Assembly: GCA_905221605.1 (NCBI GenBank)
Contig: CAJNDS010002691.1
Coordinates: 130,001-194,000, forward strand
Source of the DNA: Symbiodinium natans
Lineage: Eukaryota > Sar > Dinophyceae > Suessiales > Symbiodiniaceae
Reading direction: 5' to 3'
DNA length: 64,000 nt
Positions 44,541 through 56,024 of this stretch are shown in pieces (the first letter of the stretch is position 1; each line of letters opens with the position of its first letter). The position numbers were made by a program, and so were the translations under genes. The notes beneath the pieces are model-generated. The model saw only the letters and a list, made by a program, of their open reading frames with translations, was not told where the DNA came from and ran no database searches.

Positions 44541-45529
44541 AGGCTGGACAACAAGGCGTAGGGCTTGGGCTTAGGGTTCAGTCTTTTGAGAGGAGGTACG
44601 GATTCATGTTCTGGAGGCCTAGACGTTCAGTGTTCAAAGCTCTGGGAGCTGAGGAACTCAGAGCCGTTCTCGCGGCGCACCAGAGGGAGCCCCCTGAGCC
44701 TCTGCCAAGCGACCCCCAAGACATACGCCAAACTCCGATCACAAGCCGCTCGCGTTTGAATATGCTGAGGAGCCGGCGGTCTTGAAGACACTCCGCTCTC
44801 CTCGTTCAAAAACGAATTCTTTTTGCGCTTCAATTCGGGGCATTAGGATTGCTGAGGTTTGGGTCAATTCAGGGCGTGTGGGCTTTCTTGGCAGGTTGTG
44901 GTACAAGGCTTTGTTTTAATGGGCACCCAGCGGTGCGCAAAGTGGTCGAAACTGCAAGCCTGCAAGCCCCACGGCAGACATGCTGGGGGCATCTTCGAAA
45001 CAGCCCTGGACCATATGGACCCCAACAGCGGGTCCTTCTTCTTCGGAAGGTCCTGCCAGGGAAGGGGTTTGTGGCATAGGGGCTATGAGATGCTTCGAGG
45101 TCCGGGTATTTAGGGTGCGAATAGGGTACAGGGCATAGCATCGCAGCTTCAGGCTGGGGTGTGTTCTGCCTCTTTGGGCTTCGTGCCCTGAATCACGCAA
45201 TTAGTCTTCTTTTTTGCTGTTGAGGCCAATGACTTTTTGGGGTTGAGGGCTGCTAGGGGTATCGCAAGTTTGTAGTTTCGGCTTAGCGGCTAGCCTGAGG
45301 AAAAACAAACTCCAACATAGAAAAGGCAGGGGTTCGGGCCAAGAGTTGGTGGGCATGAGCGCGCCTCGCTTGGCGGGCTGGGCGGCTGTGAAGCCTGGAC
45401 ACATGAACTGTGCACAGCAGTTCAGTGCTACCATGTAAGTTGGTATGACATTCCATCTTAACCTCAAGAGCTCGCAGACCCTGTAGGTCGCGGAAGAGGC
45501 CCTGAAAACACTGAGGGCCCTGTAGCCAG

Positions 45530-45844
45530 AAAAAAGCTGTGAGCGTCTGCGATCTCTGCACCCTGAAACTTCTTCAGAACGCTCTCCACACTCACTTTGG
45601 GAGCACACCGTTGGTGTGTTCGCCAGTATCCCCCAAGCCTTAGAAGCCTCTCGGGATGCGGCCTGTGGCGACTCGCCTTTCTCCATTTTGTCAGCCTGCT
45701 TTGGGTGTTGAGGTGTTTAGGGTCCTGGGAAGGGGCCATTGCTTGGCTTGCTTGGGCTATGCGGACATGGCGGACCAGCCGTCACAAGTCCCAGAGAACA
45801 AGACGGCGCAAAACACCGGCCTCGTCATCAGGCTTGTTGTCTTG
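45530..45844 (-). CDS. Two exons of an unrecognised gene
   Basis: Exon 45786-45844 (59 nt, CATGCAG acceptor, GTGACG donor) reads QDNKPDDEAGVLRRLVLWDL. A probable next exon at about 45545-45605 reads SVESVLKKFQGAEIADAHSF. Both are minus strand, downstream of the EEP gene. Family not recognised. Confidence 0.4.
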
Positions 45845-46002
45845 CTGCATGTGCAAAGAACGGGAACAAAGGATGGTTCAAACGGTTGGCTTGAGGGTTT
45901 TATCATGTGCTATCCGAGTCGCCTTGCGAGATACGATGCTGATTTGCAACAAGCTGGAACAAAATGCTCCAAGAAAATGGCTGCATGGAAGAACAAGATT
46001 GT

Positions 46003-46240
46003 CTACATGACTGCGTGGCGGGCGGCCCAGGTCAACTCCTCAACGTAAGAGGGTTCGGAGCTCAGGGACGGTACTTCACCCCTGGAACCCTTGCTGACCA
46101 CATCCCAGAAGCGGCGGCACTGCGGCAGCAGTGTGCTTATCACTACCCCCACCAATTCAGGATCCACCGCGCAGGATACAGGGCAATTTGGCAAGCAGAT
46201 CCTTCCCATTTGACAATCGCAGCAAGCACTTTCTGAGGAC
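46003..46240 (-). CDS. Possible terminal exon, weak
   Basis: Open minus frame reads DPELVGVVISTLLPQCRRFW then DVVSKGSRGEVPSLSSEP before a stop at 46003. It lies between the end of the EEP gene and the exons at 45.8 kb. A plus frame is also open; coding is uncertain. Confidence 0.25.
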
Positions 46241-46484
46241 ACCTCTCTGCGAATGTAGACACCTCGAAAGAGTTGGTCACATTCTGCTGCCGAGTGCTGA
46301 GGTGTGAGACTACATGGCTTCGCGTTTATGATGATTCTTATTCGTGCTATATTTACAATTGTCTTACTATGAGTATTAGTATTATTCGTATCATTTACGC
46401 TAACCACACTCCAGCGTGGGCCACGAGCGGCAGGTCGGTCTTCAGTTCTCGCGCCCAAGCTGGCGCTCATGCCTCCCAACTTTC

Positions 46485-47480
46485 TCAGGACTTGGGACCC
46501 TTCGGCTTGGGATCCACTTTCTGCGGGTAGGGCGCTCCTGCAGCACCTGCACCTCCAGTTTGCCACATGAGGTCCGCGATGACCGGGTAGTGATCGGAGG
46601 GATCCTTGAGCGAGGGCAGGACTTCCTCCAGCGCCCTCTCTTCATTCGGAAACTGCCTGGGCTGGTACACCTCGGCTGAAACCGAGCAGAAGGACTTCAA
46701 AGCTAGCTAGCGTTATGAGAGGCAAGGCGCATGCTCGTGAAAGCTGAGATTGCCCGGCGTGTAGAAGATGTGGTCAATTGCGGAATAGGCGTGATTCCCA
46801 ATCTTCTTTGCTTGAGCAGACTGCGGTCCTCGCACTTTGTTGGTGGTCACCGGCTTCTCCAGGGACTCTTTGGGCCCTTTGGGCCCTTTCCCTGGGTCAA
46901 TGTAAACTCCGTTTGCGTCGTAGAAGCCATCCCACACAGATGCCCCCGTGGCGCGGTGGAGCTCTTGCCAGCACGAAGCTTTACTTGTCGCCGGCCTAGA
47001 AGCGGGATCGGAATTCGCATCCATGCAAACAACCAGGTTCTCGCCGGAAGCGCGGACTGCTTCAATGGCCTGAATCAAGCCACCTGCCGCATGCCAAAAA
47101 GGGAAATCACGTGGACAACCAAGCCCCGAGCCCTAAAATCACGCACAGAAAACCTCCTCCACGCCATCAAGCATATGCTTGGAGCAAACAGAAGCCCCCG
47201 CGTCCTACAGAACTTCCCAGCGTGCCCCAACTTCGGACAAAAAAGCCTTCGAACCCTAACACCTGTCGCCTGTCACGTCTAGAAAAGGGGGGGCTTCCTT
47301 AGAAAGTTCTCAAGGTGGTTCCCCAACCCCAGCCAGGAAGCTTAACCCTGCAAGCCTTCGCAGGCAAGTTCGCAAGTCAGGCGCTCTTCTTCATCCTTCG
47401 GGGAGTCGCCGGAGCCTGGACGTTGTCACTCTGGCTGTCCCGGCGACACACACACACACCCACACACACACCCACACACA

Positions 47481-47528
<48 letters not shown>

Positions 47529-50500
47529 GGAAGGCTTCGTAGGTTTTGGGGTTTCCGGGTTTCCCTCATTCCACCCTCATTCCACCCGAACTCTGACCCG
47601 CGTCCCAAGGCGTCCCAACACAAAAACAGCAGAGCAGGCAGCCCCCCAAACATTCTCCGAATCTTGCCAGCTGCCAGGCTGCTGAGATGAGTGCCCATGA
47701 CCACCAGGGACGATCCCGGACTTCGACGATCTTGCAGCCTCTCTCTCCCAAACCAGAAGGAAGCAACCGGAACATGTTGTGGGTTTCTTGTGGGGCTTGT
47801 GTGACCTCAGGAGCTTGCCTCGGCCTCCAAAGATTTTCTGGGATTCCACAGCTCTGCCTTGCATAAGCCAACTTTAGCCAAGCTGCTTCACCTGGATGAA
47901 GCCCTTGCCTCCGCCTCTGAATTGGGAGGGGGCCGACGAGGGGGAAGGGCTTGTAGGGCTTAAGGGTTTAGAAGGTTTACAGGGCTGAAATTAGCGCCTA
48001 AAAATGCTTTCGCAGGCAAGGGAATAAGTTTTGGGTATGTCCTCGCTTTGGTGGTTCGTACATCATACTTGTGGGCTGTAAGTCTGCCTCGAGTCTAAAG
48101 CTTTTTGCACTATGAGGATCTGGCGTCTCGGTCTTGAGGTTGGAGTGCGGGTCAGCCTTCTCTCACAGCAAGTAAGAAGGAACCACTGCCAAAGCCTATG
48201 AAAACCTTCACGCGCCAAACTTTGAACCCTAAACGTGGGATGTTCCCCCTTATGCTAAGAGTCCTCAATAGGGATTCTAGCCCCATTATAATCCCTCTTA
48301 AGGACTGTTAGTGTAAGGGAACAGCCCTGAAAACTCCCCCATCGCGCGCCTGGGTAGGTGTGCGTCCGCAGCTCCGTGGCGACCAAACGCCGGTCTTTCC
48401 AGAAGATGGCCACGCCCATGTCGTCCAAGCGCTCGGGCTCCTGTCTTTCAAGGAGACCCTGAGAAGACATGGGAGAAACTCTAAGGGGGCAGTTTCGTAA
48501 AGAAAGCCATTCTTTTCTCAGCGCTGCGTTGTCCTTGTAGCCTGCCTGTTCCAGCAACACCCGCGACGCGCCAGGTGGCAACTGCTGGTACCACTTTCCT
48601 GCATGTCTGAGTCATTGTCTCTGAAAGGCTGACTTAACAGATGATGCAGGAACAAAAAACATGTCTTACACCATCAAGCTCCAAATCCCAGCTACAAAAG
48701 CAGAGAAGTAGGCCCCTGCCCTTATGTACTCCAAGCAGCTAGACAGCAGATCCTTCTTGGGATCCTTGATCTTCTGTGCTAAGGAAGGATCTTTGGTCTT
48801 TGCGGCAGCTTCCAGAATCCTCTTTCCCAGCCCGGTGTTCTGCATGTAGACGTGCATCGAAATGGATGCAAGGTGGGGTAAGAAGGCGAAGCCTGCTCTT
48901 TCAAGAGGGCTCTCCTACTTGGTATAGCCATAAACAAGCAATTGCCCCCCCTCGTAAGGATGACAGAAGAAAGTGTACCGGATCACATAAAATATAATCA
49001 TAAGGAGCGTATACCTCGGAAAAAACCAGGGCCCATAAATGACCCAGGAGCAGCGCCTCGAGCATCCCACTCCTGCTGGAAGTGGCGTGCTTTCTCCGGC
49101 GTGGTGTCGCTGAAGCTATCAAGGTGGGCCGGCCGATACTTTGAAGTGCTGCCTGGCAGCTGCGAGACGTAACCTCGGGGTCGGATCACAAGGTGGTATG
49201 TTCAACAAGATGCCTCCAAGATGTGCGTCAAGACGTACTTACATGACAAGAAACAGGAGCTCAGACAAGATTACACCACCCTACACAAAAGAACACAGAA
49301 ACTGCCGAGCGCCCCAACATGCTCACTGTAACCCGGGTTTCAGAGGGTTTCAGGGCTCTGAGTCCTAGCGGCCGAGCTCCCTCAGGGAGTCCAAGAAGTC
49401 ATCGTAGTGGTCCACTTCCTTGGAATTCCAGACTTGAGCTCTCCAAACTCAGAGGCCATGGCCACAACACAACACAGGAGCCTCGAGCCCTGGTTCTGGA
49501 GGATCCAAAAACATTTCCAAAACACCAACACACGGGCACACAAACCCTCACAAGTAGAGCCTGCCTTGGCCCAGGTTCCTGAAACCCCTGCAGTCCCTGC
49601 AGTGAAGGCGCGGTGAAGACCAGGATGTCAGGGCAGAAGCACTCCAGAAAGCACATCATCTGAGACAGCCGTGCCTCTTTGGGCTAAGGGCCCTCTGAGG
49701 TGGGAGTTAGAGCTTGAGGCTTAAGGGCAGTCTTGGGGCACTCTTAGGGCACTCTTCGGGCACTTTGGGACACTTTGCGGCTTGAGTGTTGAGAGCGCCT
49801 TGCTAGGGGAGGTGAGTGCCAGAGCTTCGGGGCAACTCAAAGTAAACCAGTGCAAGCCGACACCCGAGTCCCTGAGCCCCCAACTCGCCTTCCAGTCCAC
49901 GGTCGCGTGTGTATTGTCCTGTGGAGGGGGGTTTCATGCTTCACAGAACAAATCCTGCAATCAAAGCCCCCCTAAGCCATACATGAAAAAAACACATCCA
50001 CCAATAATTAGCGTGGATCTTAGGGAGCCTGGCCTTCGACTTTGGAAGGTTGTACTTCGTCTGGCACTGCTGCAGTGCATCCACGTTGCCCTTGGCAGCA
50101 AGCCTCTGAGCAACGGCTCGGGAAGCTCTTAAGGCTTGGAGTGAGTTTAATATTGAAAAGCAGGTGTTCTGCTTTCGTACGGTCTTTGGACAAAACAAGA
50201 AGATGAACAGGTGAAGTTATCTCCCAAGAATGACTTCTGAGGCACATGTCTGCAAGTAGCTGGTGGAAGGGCACCGGGTCTCCGTCTTTGGTCGGGACTA
50301 AGTCCCTGCCAGCCGGCCAGTCTGCCAGGATGGGCCTGGCAGCTTCTGAGCAAGATCTCAAGAGTCCAACTTTTTGGGGAACCAAGCCGGAGGTTACCCC
50401 AAACCCCTAAAACCCAGCCTAGTACCATAAGCCCTAAAGTCCCCAAGCCTCACAAGGAAGCCGTCATCGGACATCGCATCTGCGAGGACGTTGTACACAG

Positions 50501-50742
50501 CTATTCGCAGGCTGCCCGGAGGAGCGCGCTTTTGCGGCTCCCACATGGACTTGAGCACCTCCTCCTTGGGGCGAAAACAGTTCCCAAACCCTAGGAGCCC
50601 TGAATCCTAAAACCATCTCAAACCCTGCGCACAAGAGGAGGACTTGCAGGGTGCAAGGGAACGTCGTTGTACTTCCAACTTGCTCCTTGGCGACCTTCAG
50701 CTTCTCGAGCCGGTCTCGCCGCCGCTGCTCAAAGGAGGCCAT
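46485..50742 (-). CDS. Endonuclease/exonuclease/phosphatase (EEP) protein, CCR4/nocturnin-like
   Basis: Thirteen or so exons. 50680-50742 starts MASFEQRRRDRLEKLKVAKE (phase 0). 50454-50564 (37 codons) contains LRIAVYNVLADAMSDDGF, the first EEP strand with its Asn. Then about 50250-50370 (DGDPVPFHQLLADMCLR), 50031-50143, 49621-49670 (MMCFLECFCPDIL), and 49373-49418 with EVDHYDDFLDSLRELG, the metal-binding Glu. Then about 49050-49180 (GSTSKYRPAHLDSFSD), 48704-48838, 48510-48600, 48350-48444 (LDDMGVAIFWKDRRLVATEL), 47650-47720 (VVMGTHLSS), 46730-47070 with VVCMDANSDP and IDHIFYTPG, and 46485-46675 with SDHYPVIADL, the catalytic Asp-His. Family members are Mg-dependent hydrolases; CCR4/nocturnin types remove poly(A) or phosphate. 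All key residues are present, so activity is predicted. Several exon ends are approximate. Confidence 0.8.
47449..47527. repeat. CA microsatellite
   Basis: About 80 bp of CA dinucleotides with three CCC interruptions, inside an intron of the EEP gene. Confidence 0.95.
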
Positions 50743-50956
50743 GGTGCGACGTGCCAACGCAAGTCTCAACGTTCTGCTTTCGTCTGTGCAGCTTTAGAGG
50801 TGCCTCTTGTTTTTGCGAAGAACAGACAAATTCGACCAGCCTGTTGATGCAAGCGAAAACCCTGGGAGCCATGGTGCCGCGCGCTCGCGTTTAAGAAACT
50901 GGCCCCCAAATGAAAGCTTCGGTGCTTGAAGTTATCTGCTTGGAAGGATTTGTGTT

Positions 50957-51559
50957 TCAGGCTGAGGCATTCGCGGATGTCTTGCAATCCCTCGCGTCCA
51001 GCCAAAACCTCCATGCTATCGACACCGATTGGCCGGCGTTAGCAGTATATCGCATACCATTGCCCAAACGATTATGAGCTCGCATTGACTGGGCCGCAAA
51101 GTTCACCTTCCATAGATGCGACAGGAACAAAACTGTCATGCTCTGCCAAGCCAAAAGCATGAGAGCCATAGCTGCTATGATTCTGGAAGAGAATATATAG
51201 GAAGTAGCAAATAACAACAACAAAGAAACAGACTTGAAAGGTAAATACTTCAATTTCAATCCATAGTAGATTCCATGACAGTGGGTGCGTATGCTGTTGT
51301 CTGTATGCTGAACTGCCAAGAGAGACATTTGCCCCATTTGCACAATATGATTCAGTTTTTCTGTCTGTCTGCATATGCAGACTCTTGTGTCACCTTCTGT
51401 TTGGGCAACTACGTTCTGGTCAAATCGCCGATCGGATGACTCATCTCGCTGAATGTGCAAGATGCCGTCAGTGGAGATATTAGAAGGGTCAGCACTCTTC
51501 TCGCAGCGAATGACAGCTTGCACTTGCTGCTGCCTGCTTCCTACCACAGTCACTGTCAC
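50957..51559 (-). CDS. 200-codon ORF, unrecognised; possibly exon plus read-through intron
   Basis: One of the longest minus-strand ORFs in the window, just upstream of the EEP gene. The first 65 codons are hydrophilic and protein-like (GSRQQQVQAVIRCEKSADPS, NISTDGILHIQRDESSDRRF), preceded by a possible GGTAG acceptor and followed by a possible GTGACA donor after TEG. Beyond that, two hydrophobic stretches (VSLLLLFATSYIF and AAMALMLLAW) are encoded by AT-richer sequence and may be intron. Family not recognised. Confidence 0.4.
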   Translation of the reverse strand: MTVTVVGSRQQQVQAVIRCEKSADPSNISTDGILHIQRDESSDRRFDQNVVAQTEGDTRVCICRQTEKLNHIVQMGQMSLLAVQHTDNSIRTHCHGIYYGLKLKYLPFKSVSLLLLFATSYIFSSRIIAAMALMLLAWQSMTVLFLSHLWKVNFAAQSMRAHNRLGNGMRYTANAGQSVSIAWRFWLDARDCKTSANASA

Positions 51560-51925
51560 ACGTTCACTGTGTGAACATCCTAGGCCCTAAACTTAGCTCC
51601 AGCCTTACCTGACAAGTTTTGGCCTCGATTGTAAGAAGTACCATTTGATTTTAGGGATGGTTGTTTTGGCATCATATAGTAGGGGTATGTAGAGATCTGT
51701 AGGGTCTCGGGCTAGAAATTAAGCTTCTCGTTTGAGGAGTCCTCATGTGATGGCTTAGAATATCTGGAGATCTGGGTTCTACGAATTGCCTGACCAATTT
51801 TCTTTCAAGATTCTCCCAATGAGCTGTGCGCATTCTGTTCTATCGCTTCCACCACCCTGTGATGCAAGCGTTACTATTCATGTTGTAACCCTGAGACCTA
51901 AACCCCTGAACCCTAAACCCGAAAG

Positions 51926-52586
51926 TTAGTAAGGGGGTTGAAGGTGCGGGGGTTCCAAGTCCTGCACCGATTGACGGCCAATGCCTGCCTGCCTGCATCG
52001 GCGTTTCGGACAAGATCTCATGGTTGACTTTGTTTCGCTCGGCTGCAGACAGACTGAAGACAACCCGCCCAATAAGCTGGCCGCGCGCCGGAGTAGCGGA
52101 GCACGGTCGGGAATCATGTATGCAAAAATGGAATCCATCTCGCAGACTCTTGCTGCTGCTTCTTGACAGGCAAAGCTGACAGGCACTAGAAAGGTGGATA
52201 AAGCAGCCAACAGCAATCCACGCTCTCAGGGACTACCGGGATGGCCCATCCTGGCCAACAGTCTTCTGTGGGGTATGTAAACCCAAGAGCTTGGAGAGGG
52301 GTAGGTTTTGCATCAGCCCTTGCGTCAAGCTCCCATAAATTTCTGCTTCACCTATCCTGCCCTTCCAACCCCCGGACCAGCTGAATCCAGCCGGCTTCTT
52401 TTTCATCCTGCGCACGCAGCAAACGCTTCCACTTCCACTGAGCTCATGCCAGGGTTTCAAGACACAGAGCTAAAACCTTAATGTCTAGGGGATGAGCCTC
52501 CGAGATTCGACAAGTATGCGTCCACACCACCCTCTGCGTACAAAGACCACCCGGTGCCCCACAGGTCTGACTTCGATCCCAAAACC
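51926..52586 (-). CDS. Unrecognised gene, 3' exons
   Basis: A frame at 52485-52586 follows CCAAG and reads GFGIEVRPVGHRVVFVRRGW then CGRILVESRRLIP and a stop. A second possible exon at about 52350-52430 reads LLRAQDEKEAGWIQLVRGLE before GTGAAG. A third frame at about 51930-52165 reads EAAARVCEMDSIFAYMIPD. They cannot all be one protein, because the first ends in a stop; alternative last exons or adjacent genes are possible. Family not recognised. Confidence 0.35.
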
Positions 52587-53467
52587 CTTGGCAGCAGCCC
52601 AGTGGGGGGGGGGATCTCCACTGGCAGCTTCGCCAGAAGTGGGCCCTGGATGTTCTGGAGCTCTGCTCGGCGGGTACGGTGTCTGGGTTTCGGGTTTCCA
52701 GGGTTCAGGTGGTGGACCTGGGCGCAGCACTCTGCACAGGCATGATGCCCAAATCCAAATCCTCAAAATGTTTAAGCCCTGTCTGCATTGTCATTGAACT
52801 GCAGTTCTGCAGAACATGATCGGACTGGTTGAGCTGGATGATGTTGGCACAAGAGCATACAAGAACTTTGATTGGAAAACAACACACAAATACGCGCAGT
52901 TCTCAAGCTGTTGCACTTTCAGGGAGGCAAGTGACTTTGTTGTGCCTTTCGTACCGGGCTGGAGCAAAGGAACCAGGAGCACAAGCCTTAGACCACCGTC
53001 GCAGAGCTGAGGACCCTGGATCAGCCGCTTAACAGGCTTGCTCCTCTGGAGACTGCGCCAATTCAAGCCCTGTCTGCACAGGTGTTTTCAGCAAGAAGCT
53101 GAGCTTCATGCACCCATTCACGTCGTGCCAAGCTTTCTGTTAAGTGTCACGCAGCCCCGGCACCCGGGAATCCGAAACTCCACTACAGGTCGGGAGAGAA
53201 AAAAAACCTACCACCAAAGCTTGTCACAAGCCCACATGTTATGCTTAGTAGGGCCAAGACCCAAAGCGAAGCTGGAAAATGATGGACGATGATCTCAGGT
53301 CTGTGCTGATCAGCCCGTCAGATTAGGATCAACAGAGGTTCCGGGTTCGGGGTTTTAGGATTTCTGTGATTTCAGGTTTAGGGGTTTAGGGTTTAAGGGT
53401 CTAGGCTGGCATGCAAACTCAAACCCTCGACATCATCCTAACATCCAGAAGGCAGCAGCTCGCCTAC

Positions 53468-53765
53468 TTTGCTGCCGAAGCTTGCAAGCCCAGTTCTTGC
53501 TGGCACTCGTGATTCAGAGCAGCTTGTTCGCCGCATTACCGCACCAGTGCGCATCAGCCAGCGTGAAGCTTGGGACACAATGATCGCGAGATTAGCGTGC
53601 TTTGCGCCATCGCCGAAAAATGGTCAGGCTGCACGAGGCCTACTAACCTGCACTCGAAACCTTGAAGGCCATAAACCCGAAGTGCTGGCTGCAAGCTGCA
53701 AAGTGCGCCCTGAGCGGTTGCCCAGCCCCATGCCGAGCGATCTGATGCACGAGGCTCTTCACCAT
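53468..53765 (-). CDS. Unrecognised gene, first two exons
   Basis: A pyrimidine-rich tract (CCTCCCTCTCCCTCCCTG) and an AG lie immediately before ATG at 53765, which suits a spliced-leader acceptor. Exon 1, 53661-53765 (35 codons), reads MVKSLVHQIARHGAGQPLRA then HFAACSQHFGFMAFK, ending at GTTTCG. The intron 53600-53660 is 61 nt. Exon 2, 53468-53599 (44 codons), reads HANLAIIVSQASRWLMRTGA, then RVPARTGLASFGSK and donor GTAGGC. Phase 0 throughout. The plus-strand ORF 53469-53807 is its shadow. Family not recognised. Confidence 0.55.
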
Positions 53766-54062
53766 CTCACACAGGTCAGGGAGGGAGAGGGAGGTTCAAG
53801 TTTTTAATGTTAGGGAAGAGGTCGGACTCTTTATCCAATGCTCGCAGGGCAGATGCATTATTCTAGACCGTACAGGCGAACTTGCTCAAAGAAATGCCCA
53901 TCCACATCGCAACACATGCCAAGTCAGTAAAGATTGCAAGCCATGTCAACATGCACCGACGTATCCCTGATCCCCAAGACAGGTGACCCCATGCCTGTTT
54001 CGTCAGATCATAAGAAGGGGAGGCCTGCCCCGGATGACTCAGGCAGATAGGGTGCCATGGTC

Positions 54063-54626
54063 TCAGAATGGTCTCAGAGCCAGGAGCCTATGAGTGTTAA
54101 ACTTCAAAAATCTCAAGCGCGTCTCTTGGTCCCTATGGGGACCAGGCTGGGCCATAAGTTGAAAATGCGAATATGTATCAGATGGCTGCATCACACCGTC
54201 GTGGAAAGCCGCGGGCCAAGATGCAAGGAACCTCCCAAGAACACTGAGGACTGGAGTCATGGTCGATCACTTGGGACCTTGTCTCCGTACAGGACCTTAT
54301 CCTCCTAAATCCCAGATGCAAAGCTTGATGGTCCTAGGACAAGTCGAGCTGCGTTGGGCCTGGACGTCTGCAAATAACCGCCGAGCCCTACGCCCCAACT
54401 GCCTAGGTGGTGAACCATGCGCACTCGAACGCCATGAGCTTATATATGCGAGAGTCACTCCTGGATTTATCTGGCCCCTGTGCAGATCAATTTCGCATAG
54501 AAGAGGGGTCGTCAGGGCCCAGAGAAGCCTGCAGAGAGGGACTATCGTCGAGTACGCGGGAGAAGCCTGCAGAGAGTCCGGCGAGTGTCCCGGGAGTGCC
54601 CATTCAAAGAGAAGCCCGCAGAGCAC
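54063..54626 (-). CDS. Ambiguous coding stretch
   Basis: Minus frames read MQPSDTYSHFQLMAQPGPHR (about 54100-54190) and SSWRSSAHGSPPRQLGRRAR (about 54400-54450). A plus frame over the same bases (54407-54688) is also protein-like. Strand and splicing are not decidable. Positions 54700-55450 hold no exon that I can support. Confidence 0.2.
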
Positions 54627-55456
54627 GTCATATTGCCGGGAATCGGAGCTTGCGTGCTGACTTCAAGGGTCAGCTACTTCCTGGATGAGTCCAGAACTTG
54701 AACACTCTTGAGAAAGAATCACACAGAACATGCTGCGAGCTGTGATGTGATAGGAAGCCTCTCGAATGCCACCCCCAAAAGCTGAACTATGAAGACTGGC
54801 AGACTGGTTGGCAACAGGCTACGCTGCTTGGCTGGTGCTCCTCATCGTGGAAGAATTGAGGGGTCTTAGGGGGTTAGGCACCTGGTTTAGGGCTGTTGTG
54901 GTCCACACCGGCAGTGGTGCGACCGACATGGCCTGCCCCAACTGCCCAGAAACCCCAAAACAACCCACCTAAACCCCCCACCAAACCCCCTGACTCAACA
55001 AAAAAAAACACTTTCGGGCTCCGCACCTCAAAAGGCCTCGGTTGGCACCGGGGCTTCGCGCGACGGCGAGGCGCGTGCGCCAGTCTCCCGTTTGCTTTCA
55101 GCTCGGCTTCCTCTGGGAGCTTTTGGGGAGCCTTCTTTGGGGTGGGTTGAGGGGGGGCTTACAAGGGTTTAGGGGGGTTTGGGGCTTGCAGATGTTTGGG
55201 GGTTTTTGAGTCTAGGGGTCTAGGGTTTAGAGCTTGATCCTGACAAGCTGGACACTTGCGATCCCCTGGACACCTGCAGCGCTAGGCCCTTGAGTGGTCT
55301 AGGGTGGGCACTCCAACCCACCTTATAACCGTCATATGCAAGTGATCATTCAGGGCCGAATAGAATGCTAAGCGAGTTCGGCTGTAGGGGAGCATTCAAA
55401 GTGGAGACTTCGTTCTCCGAGAATACCCAAGACTCAACGTGAACGAATGTAGAATG

Positions 55457-55851
55457 TCAGTTCAAGCAGGAAGCCTGTTCAAAAAGAAAGGTTTTTGAGA
55501 AGATTGAGCGCCTTTCAAGGCTTCCTGAAAAAGTTTCTAGACATGGGCAGTCGGATGGGTTTGATTGGGTATGGGAGGATGTGGTCCAGCACGCATCATG
55601 TCCGATGCCAGCCCAAGGCATGAACCTCGAACCCGAAAGATAAATCAACCTCGATTCAGTTTGTATTTTATCGTCGTCATTTTCACGGCAGTCCAAACTG
55701 CAAAGATCTGAGAAATGATATAAGTTACTTCGGCTTGACCCGCGTAGAGAACATACCATGAAAGAATCGTTGCAAGTGATGAATCAACCAACTTACCTGT
55801 TGATGCTCAAAAACGGAGGACTGGAAAATTGCATTGTTCAGCTGGAACTCC
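55457..55851 (-). CDS. Exons of an unrecognised gene; acceptor inside telomere-like repeat
   Basis: Exon 55797-55851 (55 nt) begins right after TTTAG of a TTTAGGG tract, reads EFQLNNAIFQSSVFEHQQ, and ends at a consensus donor, GTAAGT. Downstream, a frame to a stop at 55457 reads SDLCSLDCRENDDDKIQTES, RLIYLSGSRFMPWAGIGH, and ends LFEQASCLN; it may be the last exon. It follows paralogue B and could even be its 3' end, which is not shown. Family not recognised. Confidence 0.45.
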
Positions 55852-55967
55852 CTAAACCCTAAACCCCAATGAAGTTCTGAACCTCCACTACTACATGCGC
55901 ACAAGAACCTACGGGGTAAATAGGAAACTATGGTGGCGAACAGTTTCGCCATATGTGGTAGCCCTCA

Positions 55968-56013
55968 ACCCTACACCCCAAACCCTAAACTCTAGACCCT
56001 GAACCCTAAACCC
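55968..56013. repeat. Telomere-like CCCTAAA tract
   Basis: Five to six degenerate CCCTAAA heptamers ending 12 nt from the last conserved block of paralogue B. Confidence 0.8.
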
Positions 56014-56024
56014 AGACCGAGGTG

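Noticed and set aside
53469-53807. Protein-like plus-strand ORF of 112 codons
   Set aside because: The opposite strand gives two phase-0 exons with a pyrimidine-tract acceptor, a 61-nt intron and good donors, which is the better explanation.
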